DNA of 53,773 nt. Source: JAAZHK01 sp964536075 (GTDB taxonomy: Bacteria; Bacillota_I; Bacilli_A; RF39; UBA660). The stretch's first letter is position 1. Each line of letters opens with the position of its first letter. The notes beneath the pieces were generated by a model, which was given only the letters and a program-made list of their open reading frames with translations, was not told the origin of the DNA and ran no database searches. The position numbers and the translations under genes are program-made. Positions 1-7,778 of this stretch are shown here, one piece after another. The DNA is taken from contig CAZHWO010000001.1 of NCBI GenBank assembly GCA_964536075.1, positions 1-53,773 on the forward strand, given 5' to 3'.

Positions 1-1158
1 AAAGATTTTACGGATAACGTCAAAAACAAGGCTTTAGGAGAAGAAGTTCAAAGAAGTATTAAACCGGGGGAGCTATTTGTTAAAATTGTTCAAGATGAGT
101 TAACCTTATTATTGGGTGGTGAAGCTCAAAATATTAACATTAGTGGTAAACCGGCTATTTTAATGTTAGTGGGATTACAAGGTAGTGGTAAGACGACGAC
201 AATAGCTAAATTGGCTAGCTTTTTACGTAAAAAATATAACAAAAAACCTTTGATGGTAGCATGTGATATTTATCGTCCAGCCGCTATCCAACAATTAAAA
301 CAGTTGGGTAGCGAACTAAATATAGAAGTTTATAGTGAAGAATTAAAAGATGTTAGTATGCTTGCTAGTAATGCTGTTGATTATGCAAAAGAGCATAGTT
401 ATGATTATATTTTAATTGATACGGCAGGAAGACTACATATCGATGATAATTTAATGGATGAGCTTGATCAAATTAACAGGGAGGTTAAACCACAGGAAAC
501 TTTATTGGTCATTGATGCCATGATTGGTCAAGATGCAATAAATGTTATTAAAGGATTTAATGATAAATTACCATTAACGGGCGTGGTTTTAACCAAACTA
601 GATGGTGATACGCGTGGGGGCGTCGCTTTATCGGTAAGACAATTAACTAATGTACCGATTAAATTTATTGGTACTAGTGAGCATATGGACGGATTATCTT
701 TATTTGATCCAGAGAGGATGGCTAGTCGCATTTTAGGCATGGGAGATATCGTTTCTTTAGTTGAAAAAGCTGGGGAAATTATTGATGAAAAAGAGGCTCT
801 AAGTGCAGCCAAAAAGTTAAAAACTGGTAAATTTGATTTAGAAGATTTCTTAGCTCAAATGAAACAGATTAAGAAACTTGGACCGCTGGAAAATATTTTA
901 AAAATGCTTCCTGGAGCTTCAAAACTAGGTAATATTAATATTGATCCTAAGCAACTAGCGCATATTGAAGCGATTATTTCAGCGATGACTAAGGAAGAAA
1001 GAAGGGATCCCATAATTATTAAGGCTAGCCGTAAAGTTAGAATTGCTAAAGGTAGTGGGACTAGTGTCAATGAGGTTAATAGATTATTAGATCAATTTGA
1101 AAATATGAAAAAAATGATGAAACAATTTACTAATGGAAACATAAAAATGCCTTTTTAA
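1..1158 (+). CDS. ffh: Signal recognition particle GTPase Ffh (5' end outside window)
   Basis: Protein core of the signal recognition particle: binds signal peptides of nascent membrane proteins together with the SRP RNA and docks to FtsY. The frame is open from base 1, and the first residues (KALGEEVQRSIKPGE, then VKIVQDELT) match the end of the Ffh N domain, so only about 50 N-terminal residues are missing. The G domain shows the P-loop GLQGSGKTTT, DIYRPAA, DTAGR and TKLDGDTRGG; the C-terminal third is the Met-containing M domain (MKKMMKQF). The true start lies upstream of the window. No rpsP follows as in B. subtilis; a coat gene comes next. Confidence 0.97.
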   Translation, partial: KDFTDNVKNKALGEEVQRSIKPGELFVKIVQDELTLLLGGEAQNINISGKPAILMLVGLQGSGKTTTIAKLASFLRKKYNKKPLMVACDIYRPAAIQQLKQLGSELNIEVYSEELKDVSMLASNAVDYAKEHSYDYILIDTAGRLHIDDNLMDELDQINREVKPQETLLVIDAMIGQDAINVIKGFNDKLPLTGVVLTKLDGDTRGGVALSVRQLTNVPIKFIGTSEHMDGLSLFDPERMASRILGMGDIVSLVEKAGEIIDEKEALSAAKKLKTGKFDLEDFLAQMKQIKKLGPLENILKMLPGASKLGNINIDPKQLAHIEAIISAMTKEERRDPIIIKASRKVRIAKGSGTSVNEVNRLLDQFENMKKMMKQFTNGNIKMPF

Positions 1159-1222
1159 TAGGCAATAAAACCTTTCAATCTGCTTATGGATGAATATGAT
1201 AAAGCAGATAGGAGGTTTTTAA

Positions 1223-1555
1223 ATGTTTAGAAATCAATGCGATTGTGATCGTCAAAACGAAATGAACGCAAATTTCTTTGGTAGTAATAACACCATTGAT
1301 AATGATATGAACATCAATGTTGAAATGAATCAAATGGCTACAGCAGGCGGCACAATGACCCCAGGTATTTCTGGTCCAGTTCAACAAAGAACAGTTCAAC
1401 GTACTTTTGTTCATGAAGTTCCTCATACTTGTCCAATTCATACTACAGTAGTAAACAATCACGTATTTAGACATACATATAGACCAGTATACACTTGTAG
1501 CGAACAAAACTGTGTTAGTCATGTACAATGCGGATCTTGCTGTGACTTTAGATGA
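1223..1555 (+). CDS. CotD-family spore coat protein
   Basis: 110-residue Cys/His-rich protein resembling the CotD family of inner spore-coat proteins. The diagnostic part is the C-terminal half: HTCPIHTTVVNNHVF followed by RHTYRPVYTCSEQN and a CGSCC tail. The N-terminal half is Asn/Met/Gln rich and probably disordered. A strong Shine-Dalgarno (aggagg) lies 6 bases before the ATG, and a perfect 10-bp terminator follows directly, so the gene is monocistronic. A mother-cell promoter is expected; the upstream AATATGATA resembles a sigma-K -10 but has no -35 at the right distance. Role in the coat is inferred from the family. Confidence 0.85.
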   Translation: MFRNQCDCDRQNEMNANFFGSNNTIDNDMNINVEMNQMATAGGTMTPGISGPVQQRTVQRTFVHEVPHTCPIHTTVVNNHVFRHTYRPVYTCSEQNCVSHVQCGSCCDFR

Positions 1556-1557
1556 TA

Positions 1558-1585
1558 AATATCACTCTTTGAGTGATATTTTTTT
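1558..1585 (+). terminator. Intrinsic terminator after the coat gene
   Basis: Perfect 10-bp stem AATATCACTC/GAGTGATATT with a 3-base loop, followed by five T. Confidence 0.92.
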
Positions 1586-1666
1586 GTAAACAAATGTCTA
1601 ATTATTTTCAAAATATTGCTTATAATTAATAATAAGAGTATGCTTAAAATAGGGAGTGTGATATAA

Positions 1667-1861
1667 GTGATATATCCTTCTATAGATAAATTATTAAATA
1701 TTGTTGATTCAAAATATCAGTTAGTCCATATAGTGGCTAGAAGAAGTAAGGAAATGTCTAAGGATAATCGCTATCAGCTAAAGTCCTATATTTCCAAGAA
1801 AAATATTGGTAAAGCTTTAGAAGAAGTTTCAGAAAACTTAGTTATTATCAAAAATAATTAA
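1667..1861 (+). CDS. rpoZ: RNA polymerase omega subunit
   Basis: 64-residue omega subunit, which helps fold and assemble beta' into RNA polymerase. The N-terminal signature MIYPSIDKLLNIVDSKYQLV followed by HIVARRSKEM is typical of RpoZ, and the length fits short Firmicutes versions. The chosen start is GTG, with a GGGAG ribosome site 10 bases upstream. In many Firmicutes rpoZ follows gmk and precedes priA; here neither is present and it stands alone between a coat gene and recX. Confidence 0.93.
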   Translation: MIYPSIDKLLNIVDSKYQLVHIVARRSKEMSKDNRYQLKSYISKKNIGKALEEVSENLVIIKNN

Positions 1862-1877
1862 GTTTTCTCTTTTTAAT

Positions 1878-1886
1878 TGTTATAAT
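1878..1886 (+). promoter_or_regulatory. Extended -10 promoter of recX
   Basis: TGTTATAAT is a perfect extended -10 element. No convincing -35 is seen. The predicted start of transcription (about 1893) lies almost on the first possible start codon of recX, so the mRNA may be leaderless or nearly so. Confidence 0.6.
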
Positions 1887-1894
1887 ATTAATGG

Positions 1895-2644
1895 GTGATG
1901 AAGGTGGAAATAAAGAGTTTTAAAAAAGAAAAAAATGGTATGTATAAATTAGTTTTAGAAAATCAAAAAGATATGCTTATTAATGAAGATTTAATTATCA
2001 AATATAACTTATTAACTAATAAGAAAATTAGTGATTCTTTAAGGGAACAAATAATAGCAGAAAATAAAAAATATGAAGTATACAGTATCGCTTTGAAATA
2101 TATTAATACCAAATTACGCAGTAAAAAGGAAATAGTCAGTTATTTAAGTAAAAAAGAAATCGACTTACTTTTAATAGAGGAAGTAGTTCAATTATTAGAA
2201 CATCAGCATTATATTAGTGATGATGTTTATACTACGGCTTTTGTTAATGATCAGATTAATCTAACCAAAAATGGGCCCTTAAAGATTATAAGGGAATTAA
2301 AGGCAAGAGGAATAACAGAGAATATCCTTGAAAATAAGATGAATCTGTTTAATGAGAGTCTTATTCAAGAAAGAATAAAATATTTAATTGATAGAAAAAT
2401 TAAAACCAATAAAAATAAAGGTAGTTATCTTTTAAAACAGAAAATTTTAGATGATCTTATTAATATAGGATATACAAAAGAAGATATTATTAATATTTTA
2501 AATGAAACAGATATTGAGGATAATCAAGATATGGCTAAGCGGGAATATGATAAGTTATATAAAAAACTAGCTAAAAAGTATGAAGGACCAGAATTAGAAT
2601 ATCAAATAAGAAAACGACTATATCAAAAAGGTTTTATCAGATAA
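1895..2644 (+). CDS. recX: RecX-family recombination regulator
   Basis: RecX modulates RecA filament growth. The protein consists of helical three-helix repeats: YINTKLRSKKEIVSYLSKK, then the HYISDDVYTTAFVNDQ block, the ARGI segment and ending GFIR, the classic RecX layout. The full length is 249 residues, similar to B. subtilis RecX. The start is uncertain: GTG 1895, ATG 1898 and GTG 1904 are all in frame and none has a clear Shine-Dalgarno, consistent with a very short leader. It ends at a bidirectional terminator shared with the convergent prsA-type gene. Confidence 0.9.
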   Translation: MMKVEIKSFKKEKNGMYKLVLENQKDMLINEDLIIKYNLLTNKKISDSLREQIIAENKKYEVYSIALKYINTKLRSKKEIVSYLSKKEIDLLLIEEVVQLLEHQHYISDDVYTTAFVNDQINLTKNGPLKIIRELKARGITENILENKMNLFNESLIQERIKYLIDRKIKTNKNKGSYLLKQKILDDLINIGYTKEDIINILNETDIEDNQDMAKREYDKLYKKLAKKYEGPELEYQIRKRLYQKGFIR

Positions 2645-2675
2645 AAACAAGTAGCCATTAGCTACTTGTTTTATT
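2645..2675. terminator. Bidirectional terminator between recX and prsA
   Basis: Perfect 11-bp stem AAACAAGTAGC/GCTACTTGTTT with A and T tracts on the two sides; it serves the convergent genes on both strands. Confidence 0.9.
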
Positions 2676-3665
2676 TCTAGCGCTTATTAAAGCATTATCC
2701 ATTAATTGTTCATATAAGCTTTTTAAATTATCATCATGAATAACCAAACCATTATTTTCTCTAAATTTCATCATAGCCGTAACTTTTAAAGAATTATCAT
2801 CAGTTAATTTTTCTTCAGTTAGAGTTTGAATAATCGAATTCTTAACATCCTTTAAAGCTGGCTTTGCTTTTTGATCAACTTTTAAAATAATATGATATCC
2901 ATAATCAGATTTAACTGGATCAGTGGTATATTTACCAACTTCTAATTTAATAACAGCATTTTCAAATTCTTCAACCATGGATCCAGTATTGAAGTAACCT
3001 AAATCGCCACCATTTTCCGCACTACCTTTATCATCAGATAGTTCTTTAGCTAAAGTAGCAAATTCTTCGCCATTATTTAATCGAGAAATAGCTTCTTTAG
3101 CTCCCTCTAAGGCTTCGTTTTCGGCCTTAGTTTTTTCTTCATCGGTCACGGTATCTGTTACAGCGGGAGTTATTAAAATATGACTGGCTTTAATATCACC
3201 AACGGTTTTTTCTGCATAATATTCATTGATTTCTTTATCAGTAATGGTACTTTTTACATAATCTTCAATAGCTAAATTACGTTTATAATTTAAAGATAAG
3301 TATTCTTTAAATTTGGCTTCAGTTGATATACCATAATAGTATTCAATATATTGTTCAAAGGTTACCTGAGTACCGTATTGTGAAGTAATTGATTCTTTAA
3401 TACTTTTGATTTGTTCACTAATAGATTTTGTCTCTTCATTGGTAGTCGTATATTTCTTATTTAGTAAATAGGTATCAATAGTATCTACAAGCATGCTACT
3501 AGCATATTTATCGGTTAAATCTTGATAAAAATCCTCGACCGTTATATTGCCATCCTTAAATTCAAAAATGACCTCTTGACCATTCTTTAATTTAGGCACT
3601 TTACCACATCCAGTAGCCAAAATCATTACTAATAAACCTAATAGAATTTTTTTTGTTTTGTTCAT
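2658..3665 (-). CDS. prsA: PrsA-like foldase lipoprotein (parvulin peptidyl-prolyl isomerase)
   Basis: Extracytoplasmic lipoprotein that folds secreted proteins. The 335-residue product starts with a lipoprotein signal peptide (MNKTKKILLGLLVMILATGC, lipobox LATGC; Cys20 would be lipidated). A SurA-N-like helical region is followed by a parvulin/rotamase domain beginning KASHILITPA and including GGDLGYF and DYGYHIILKV, in the order seen in PrsA. The start at 3665 is preferred over an in-frame ATG five codons upstream because GGAGG lies just before it. A promoter TTGTAT-N17-TATGAT is present on this strand upstream. Secreted substrates probably include the large surface proteins of this genome. 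Confidence 0.93.
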   Translation of the reverse strand: MNKTKKILLGLLVMILATGCGKVPKLKNGQEVIFEFKDGNITVEDFYQDLTDKYASSMLVDTIDTYLLNKKYTTTNEETKSISEQIKSIKESITSQYGTQVTFEQYIEYYYGISTEAKFKEYLSLNYKRNLAIEDYVKSTITDKEINEYYAEKTVGDIKASHILITPAVTDTVTDEEKTKAENEALEGAKEAISRLNNGEEFATLAKELSDDKGSAENGGDLGYFNTGSMVEEFENAVIKLEVGKYTTDPVKSDYGYHIILKVDQKAKPALKDVKNSIIQTLTEEKLTDDNSLKVTAMMKFRENNGLVIHDDNLKSLYEQLMDNALISARNKTSS

Positions 3666-3693
3666 GTTATCCTCCTTCAAAAACTATAGATAT

Positions 3694-3722
3694 ATCATAG
3701 CAATTATTTAGTTAAAATACAA
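3694..3722 (-). promoter_or_regulatory. Sigma-A promoter of the prsA-type gene
   Basis: On the minus strand: -35 TTGTAT, 17-base spacer ending TGC, -10 TATGAT (extended TGCTATGAT). Confidence 0.65.
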
Positions 3723-3753
3723 TAATTAAAGATAAATTTTCATATTGCCTAGA

Positions 3754-3780
3754 ACATTATGTTTTTATTTCCATAAAATA
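3754..3780 (+). promoter_or_regulatory. Sigma-K promoter for the YjcZ-like genes
   Basis: AC at 3754-3755, 16 bases, then CATAAAATA at 3772-3780, an exact match to the mother-cell sigma-K consensus (AC about 16 bases before CATANNNTA). Two further sites in this window have the same geometry. Confidence 0.78.
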
Positions 3781-3811
3781 TTGTGAACTAGAAAAAAAGG
3801 AGGAAATAAGT

Positions 3812-3892
3812 ATGGGTAATTATGTATCTTCATCTGCTATCGTTCTAGTATTGTTCATTTTATTAGTAATCATACTAGGTGCTTATATCTAA
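3812..3892 (+). CDS. Tiny YjcZ-like sporulation membrane peptide
   Basis: 26-residue peptide, MGNYVSSSAIVLVL followed by FILLVIILGAYI: a short polar start and one hydrophobic helix, the pattern of the YjcZ/YczN family of small spore-associated proteins. A strong aaggagg ribosome site lies upstream. It is followed 18 bases later by a second peptide of the same type, and both lie behind a perfect sigma-K promoter, so expression in the mother cell late in sporulation is inferred. Function of the family is not known. Confidence 0.82.
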   Translation: MGNYVSSSAIVLVLFILLVIILGAYI

Positions 3893-3910
3893 TATAAAGG
3901 AGGTGTAGTT

Positions 3911-4015
3911 ATGTCTTGTCAACCAAATCCATGTCCACAATCTAATGGATATATTATTATAATTGTATTATATATTTTATTAGCTATTATATTAGGTGCA
4001 GCGATTTGTTGCTAA
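3911..4015 (+). CDS. Second YjcZ-like sporulation membrane peptide
   Basis: 34-residue peptide: a Cys/Pro-rich start (MSCQPNPCPQSNG) and one hydrophobic helix ending LGAAICC. It resembles the preceding YjcZ-like peptide (both helices end in ILGA) and shares its sigma-K promoter; the ribosome site aaaggaggtg is strong. The terminal Cys pair and N-terminal Cys residues could allow cross-linking in the coat, which is speculation. The gene ends at a short bidirectional hairpin. Confidence 0.82.
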   Translation: MSCQPNPCPQSNGYIIIIVLYILLAIILGAAICC

Positions 4016-4043
4016 AATAAAAAGAGGTTAATCCTCTTTTATT
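4016..4043. terminator. Bidirectional terminator overlapping the HIT stop codon
   Basis: AAAAGAGG/CCTCTTTT stem with loop TTAAT; the loop contains the stop codon of the convergent HIT gene. Confidence 0.75.
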
Positions 4044-4420
4044 TGTTGGTATATTTGTGGGACATCTAAAAGTATTTTTTTATTGAAATGGTGATTTAAT
4101 TCATCATTTTTATATCGTGGTGTTAAATGAAGATGGTAGTGTTTAATGTCTTGACCATAATCATTATTTTGGCAGATAGTTAAACCGTCACATTGCAACT
4201 TTTGTTGAAATAATAAATATATCTCTTTGGTAATATGATTAATATGGTTTAATAACGGTTCAGGCATATCCATGATGTTTTCGTAATGCTCCTTAGGAAT
4301 AACTAAGGAATCACCATTGGTACTGGGATGAATATCTAATATAACAATTATTTGTTCATCTTCAAAAATTTTATAACTAGGAATTTGTCCTTGAATAATT
4401 TGACAAAATAAACAATCCAT
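4028..4420 (-). CDS. HIT-family (Hint-like) nucleotide hydrolase
   Basis: 130-residue histidine-triad protein. The N-terminus MDCLFCQIIQGQIPS and the catalytic triad HYHLHLTPR are typical of the Hint branch, which hydrolyses adenosine phosphoramidates and related nucleotides in the cytoplasm. The length fits single-domain Hint proteins (110-145). It is monocistronic on the minus strand with a near-consensus promoter TTGACT-N17-TATAAT immediately upstream. The physiological substrate cannot be told from sequence. Confidence 0.92.
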   Translation of the reverse strand: MDCLFCQIIQGQIPSYKIFEDEQIIVILDIHPSTNGDSLVIPKEHYENIMDMPEPLLNHINHITKEIYLLFQQKLQCDGLTICQNNDYGQDIKHYHLHLTPRYKNDELNHHFNKKILLDVPQIYQQIKED

Positions 4421-4437
4421 AAATTTCCTCCATTTTA

Positions 4438-4466
4438 ATTATAATTAATTTAAATCTTTTAGTCAA
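4438..4466 (-). promoter_or_regulatory. Sigma-A promoter of the HIT gene
   Basis: Minus strand TTGACT, 17-base spacer, TATAAT: the best consensus promoter on this strand in the window. Confidence 0.8.
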
Positions 4467-4470
4467 AATA

Positions 4471-4493
4471 AAAATGCTTAAATAAGCATTTTA
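4471..4493. terminator. Hairpin with terminator character
   Basis: Perfect 10-bp stem AAAATGCTTA/TAAGCATTTT. On the minus strand it is followed by TATTTT; no gene is evident that it would terminate, so its role is open. Confidence 0.55.
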
Positions 4494-4567
4494 GTGAATA
4501 TCTGCGAATATCCATAAATATTATGAAAAAAAAACAAAAATTTATGCATAAAAAGAAATTAGCTGAT

Positions 4568-4627
4568 TATAATATTAATGTAGCGATGAAGCTACAAAAA
4601 AAGCCCAGGTTAATCCTGGGTTTTTAT
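4568..4627 (+). promoter_or_regulatory. Candidate attenuator or short RNA before the suf operon
   Basis: A -10 box TATAAT (4568-4573) is followed by a small hairpin (GTAGC gatga GCTAC, 4580-4594) and a strong terminator hairpin (CCCAGG ttaat CCTGGG plus TTTTT, 4598-4626). sufC starts 47 bases later. Either a separate promoter (TGATAAAAT near 4648) drives sufC, or this is a leader that must be read through. No known riboswitch class is recognised. Confidence 0.45.
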
Positions 4628-4673
4628 TGTTTATTAAGGAAAAAAGTGATAAAATATGTGTTGGTGAAGCAAA

Positions 4674-5435
4674 ATGAAAATAATTTTAAAAGATGTGAGT
4701 GCAGTTATAGGCGAAAAAAAAATTTTAGATGCTTTTAATTTAATGATTAATAGTGGTGAGATCCACGCTATTATGGGTCCAAATGGCGTAGGCAAAAGTA
4801 CCTTGTCAAAAATTATTATGGGTGATAAGGATTATGACATTATTAGTGGTGATATTTTAATTGATGGAGAAAGTATTTTAACGTTATCAACGGATGAAAG
4901 ATCAAAATTAGGAATATTTTTAGCGATGCAAAACCCTATCAGTATTGAAGGCATTACCAATAGTGAATTTTTAAAAACGGCGATCAATGCTCGAAGAGAA
5001 ACGCCCGTTAATTTATATAATTTTATTAAAGATCTCGAAATAGCAGTAGCTGATTTAGCTATGCCTTTAGATATGGTTCATCGAGCTATCAATCAGGATT
5101 TTTCCGGTGGTGAACGTAAAAAAAATGAAATTCTGCAAATGAAAATGTTACAGCCAACTTTTATTATTTTAGATGAAATTGACTCGGGTTTAGATATTGA
5201 TAGTTTGAAGATTGTGTGCCAAAATATTAATAATTATATGAAGGAACATCCAGAGACGGCAATTCTTATAATTACTCATTATCCACGTATTTTAGAATAT
5301 TTGCATCCTGATTATGTCCATGTGATGATGGATGGGAAAATAAAAGAGACGGGGGATATTAATTTAGCTAAAAAAATTGAAAAAAGTGGTTATGGTAAGG
5401 CTAACACATTAAGTGAAGAGAACATTTATGAATAA
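4674..5435 (+). CDS. sufC: Fe-S cluster assembly ATPase SufC
   Basis: ABC-type ATPase of the SufBCD scaffold, cytoplasmic, which drives conformational change of SufB/SufD during Fe-S cluster building. Walker A is GPNGVGKST; the signature region reads DFSGGERKKNEILQM, the special SufC form of the ABC signature; Walker B is FIILDEIDSGLD; the switch His is in ITHYPR. 253 residues, normal for the family. First gene of sufC-D-S-U-B; its stop overlaps the sufD start by 8 bases, implying translational coupling. Confidence 0.97.
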   Translation: MKIILKDVSAVIGEKKILDAFNLMINSGEIHAIMGPNGVGKSTLSKIIMGDKDYDIISGDILIDGESILTLSTDERSKLGIFLAMQNPISIEGITNSEFLKTAINARRETPVNLYNFIKDLEIAVADLAMPLDMVHRAINQDFSGGERKKNEILQMKMLQPTFIILDEIDSGLDIDSLKIVCQNINNYMKEHPETAILIITHYPRILEYLHPDYVHVMMDGKIKETGDINLAKKIEKSGYGKANTLSEENIYE

Positions 5436-6135
5436 ACTAATATTAGATAAAAAGATATTTAATGATATGGTCATTAAGGAAGATTCAGAAATTTATTTTA
5501 GTAATATAGAAATAGATGATCTCCAGATTGAAATTAAGGATAATGTTAAAGTAATAATTAATAGTTTTTGTAATAATATTAGTCATAGGATAAGGTATAT
5601 TTTAGGTTCAAAGGCCTCTTTAATAGTTAATAAGTTAAGTGTTAATGGTAATGATGATATTAAAGTTTTATTAGAAGGTGAAGGTGCTACAGTTAAGTAC
5701 TATTATGCTCATGTAAATAGTCTAGATTCTAGGTATAGTATTAGCGTTTATCATCATAATAAAATGACATCCAGTCATCTATTTAATCATGGCATATGTC
5801 TAGATCAGCATAAGTTATCTTTTCTAGTTAATGGATATGATATAAAAGATAATTGGGAAACCATAATTAATCAGGATAATAAGATAATATGTTTAGAAGA
5901 TAATAAAGCTAGCATCGAACCTAATTTATATATTAATAATAATGAGGTTGAAGCTAATCATTCAGCCTATATTGGGAAATTTAATAAAGATATAGTTTTT
6001 TATTTAATGACTCGTGGCTTAACTAAAGAGGAAAGTTATAGATTACTAATAAAAGCCTTTTTGATTGGCGATATGGATATTGATTATGAAGTAAAAAATA
6101 CTTTTCTACAAGTTATAAAAAATATTAAGGAGTGA
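5428..6135 (+). CDS. sufD: SufD-like Fe-S scaffold subunit (short)
   Basis: 235 residues, about half the usual SufD length (around 430). The C-terminal part GKFNKDIVFYLMTRGLTKEE matches the SufB/SufD family end, and the beta-helix core is represented by a shortened repeat region. An N-terminal helical domain is not evident. The start at 5428 is preferred to an in-frame ATG 15 bases upstream because it gives the usual sufC overlap. It presumably pairs with full-length SufB and SufC; whether the reduced protein keeps the heterodimer contacts is unclear. The position between sufC and sufS supports the assignment. Confidence 0.82.
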   Translation: MNKLILDKKIFNDMVIKEDSEIYFSNIEIDDLQIEIKDNVKVIINSFCNNISHRIRYILGSKASLIVNKLSVNGNDDIKVLLEGEGATVKYYYAHVNSLDSRYSISVYHHNKMTSSHLFNHGICLDQHKLSFLVNGYDIKDNWETIINQDNKIICLEDNKASIEPNLYINNNEVEANHSAYIGKFNKDIVFYLMTRGLTKEESYRLLIKAFLIGDMDIDYEVKNTFLQVIKNIKE

Positions 6136-6139
6136 AGAG

Positions 6140-7336
6140 ATGAATCGTGACGACTTTGAGATTTTAAAAACCAAAATAGTTTATTTTGATAATGGGGCTA
6201 CAACCCTAAAACCAAAACCAGTGATTGAAGCAATGGATGAATACTACAACAAATATACAGCTAATGCTCATCGAGGAGATTATGATAATAGTTATAAAGT
6301 AGATACCATGTATGAAGAAGCTCGAGATAAAGTAAAAAAATTAATTAATGCTCATAGTCCCAAAGAAATTATTTTTACTAAAGGAGCAACAGAATCACTA
6401 AATATGATTGTTTTTGGTTTTATGGAACAGTATTTACAAGCTGGGGATGAAGTTTTGTTAAGTAAAGCGGAACATGCTTCGAACGTTTTGCCTTGGTTGG
6501 AGTTAGAAAAAAAGATGGGTATTGTGGTAAAATACATACCATTAGATGAAAACCATGAAATATCGATAGATAACGTTAACCAGAGTATTTCCGATAAAAC
6601 TAAAGTTATTGCTCTTGCTCATATAACGAATGTAGTAGGTGATATTAGACCAATAAAAGAGATTATTGATTTAGCGCATGCTAAGAATATTTTAGTCGTA
6701 GTAGATGGGGCTCAAAGTGTCCCACATATAAAAACAGATGTTCATGGTGATGATATTGATTTTTTAGCCTTTTCGGGTCATAAAATGTTAGGGCCAACAG
6801 GTATTGGGGTTTTATATGGTAAAGAAGCACTACTAGAAAAAATGAAACCACTTAATTATGGGGGCGGAATGAATAGTAATTTTGATAGTACTGGGACCAC
6901 GGAATATAAGGATTTACCTTATCGTTTAGAAGCTGGCACCCCTAATATTGCTGGGGTTATTGGTTTAGGCAAAGCTATTGATTATATTAATACCATAGGT
7001 ATTGATAAAATTCATGAGCATGAGTTATCTTTAAAAAGATACTTAATAAGTAAATTAGAAAAAATGCTAAACATTGAGGTCTATAATGATCATAGTGAAA
7101 GTGGCATTGTGGCTTTTAATGTTAAAGATGTTTTTAGTCAAGATACTGCAAGTTATTTAAATCATTATAAGATTTGTATTAGAGCAGGCAATCACTGTGC
7201 TAAAATTTTAAAAGATGAATTAAACATTAATAATACCTGTCGGATAAGTTTTTATCTATATAATACGAAGGAGGAAGTTGATTATTTAATAAATCATTTA
7301 AAGGATGTAAAAGATATATTTAAAATAATTATATGA
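6140..7336 (+). CDS. sufS: Cysteine desulfurase SufS
   Basis: PLP enzyme that takes sulfur from cysteine and passes it to SufU. 398 residues. The start reads YFDNGATTLKPKPV; the PLP lysine is K215 in FSGHKMLGPTG; the persulfide cysteine is C353 in RAGNHCAKIL, which corresponds to RAGHHCA of group II desulfurases. Four bases after sufD, eight before sufU, so clearly one operon. Confidence 0.97.
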   Translation: MNRDDFEILKTKIVYFDNGATTLKPKPVIEAMDEYYNKYTANAHRGDYDNSYKVDTMYEEARDKVKKLINAHSPKEIIFTKGATESLNMIVFGFMEQYLQAGDEVLLSKAEHASNVLPWLELEKKMGIVVKYIPLDENHEISIDNVNQSISDKTKVIALAHITNVVGDIRPIKEIIDLAHAKNILVVVDGAQSVPHIKTDVHGDDIDFLAFSGHKMLGPTGIGVLYGKEALLEKMKPLNYGGGMNSNFDSTGTTEYKDLPYRLEAGTPNIAGVIGLGKAIDYINTIGIDKIHEHELSLKRYLISKLEKMLNIEVYNDHSESGIVAFNVKDVFSQDTASYLNHYKICIRAGNHCAKILKDELNINNTCRISFYLYNTKEEVDYLINHLKDVKDIFKIII

Positions 7337-7343
7337 GGTTAAT

Positions 7344-7763
7344 ATGAATAGTGATTTAAAAAGAGAAATAATAGTAGATAATTATCAACATCCCTATCAT
7401 CGAGGGCTAGTGGATAATCAAGATTATATTAAGATAAATAGTAATAATGAATCATGTATTGATAATCTAGATATAATGGTCTATATAGAAAATGATATTA
7501 TTAAAGATATTGTTTTTGATGGAGAAGCTTGTGCGATATCAACATCAGCTACTTCCATAATGATAAAGACCTTTATGGGTAAGAGTATATCAGAGGCTAA
7601 TAAAATTATTGAGAACTATGAAAAAATGGTTAATGAGGAACCTTATAATAAAGATGTTTTGGCAGAACTTAATGTTTATGAGGATATATACAAACAACCA
7701 AATCGTAAAAAATGTGCGTTGCTACCAATTAAAGCCTTAAAGAAAGCAATAGATAACCGATAG
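7344..7763 (+). CDS. sufU: Zinc-dependent sulfurtransferase SufU
   Basis: Accepts sulfur from SufS through a zinc-bound site, as in Gram-positive SUF systems. 139 residues. The zinc ligands of B. subtilis SufU are all found: Cys and Asp in ESCIDNL, Cys in DGEACAIS and Cys near the end in RKKCALLPIK. The Gram-positive insertion (region around KIIENYEKMV) that separates SufU from IscU is present. The gene lies between sufS and sufB, 15 bases from sufB. Confidence 0.95.
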   Translation: MNSDLKREIIVDNYQHPYHRGLVDNQDYIKINSNNESCIDNLDIMVYIENDIIKDIVFDGEACAISTSATSIMIKTFMGKSISEANKIIENYEKMVNEEPYNKDVLAELNVYEDIYKQPNRKKCALLPIKALKKAIDNR

Positions 7764-7778
7764 AAATGTGGTGATAAG

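Noticed and set aside
1193..1201. AATATGATA as sigma-K -10 for the coat gene
   Set aside because: First base differs from CATANNNTA and no AC lies 16 bases upstream, unlike the three sites accepted.
1184..1528. Minus-strand open frame over the coat gene
   Set aside because: Antisense to CotD-like gene, crosses no promoter and lacks a ribosome site.
4523..4738. 71-codon open frame before sufC
   Set aside because: No ribosome site, contains a strong terminator hairpin and overlaps sufC in another frame; low-complexity Lys-rich start. Treated as noncoding leader.
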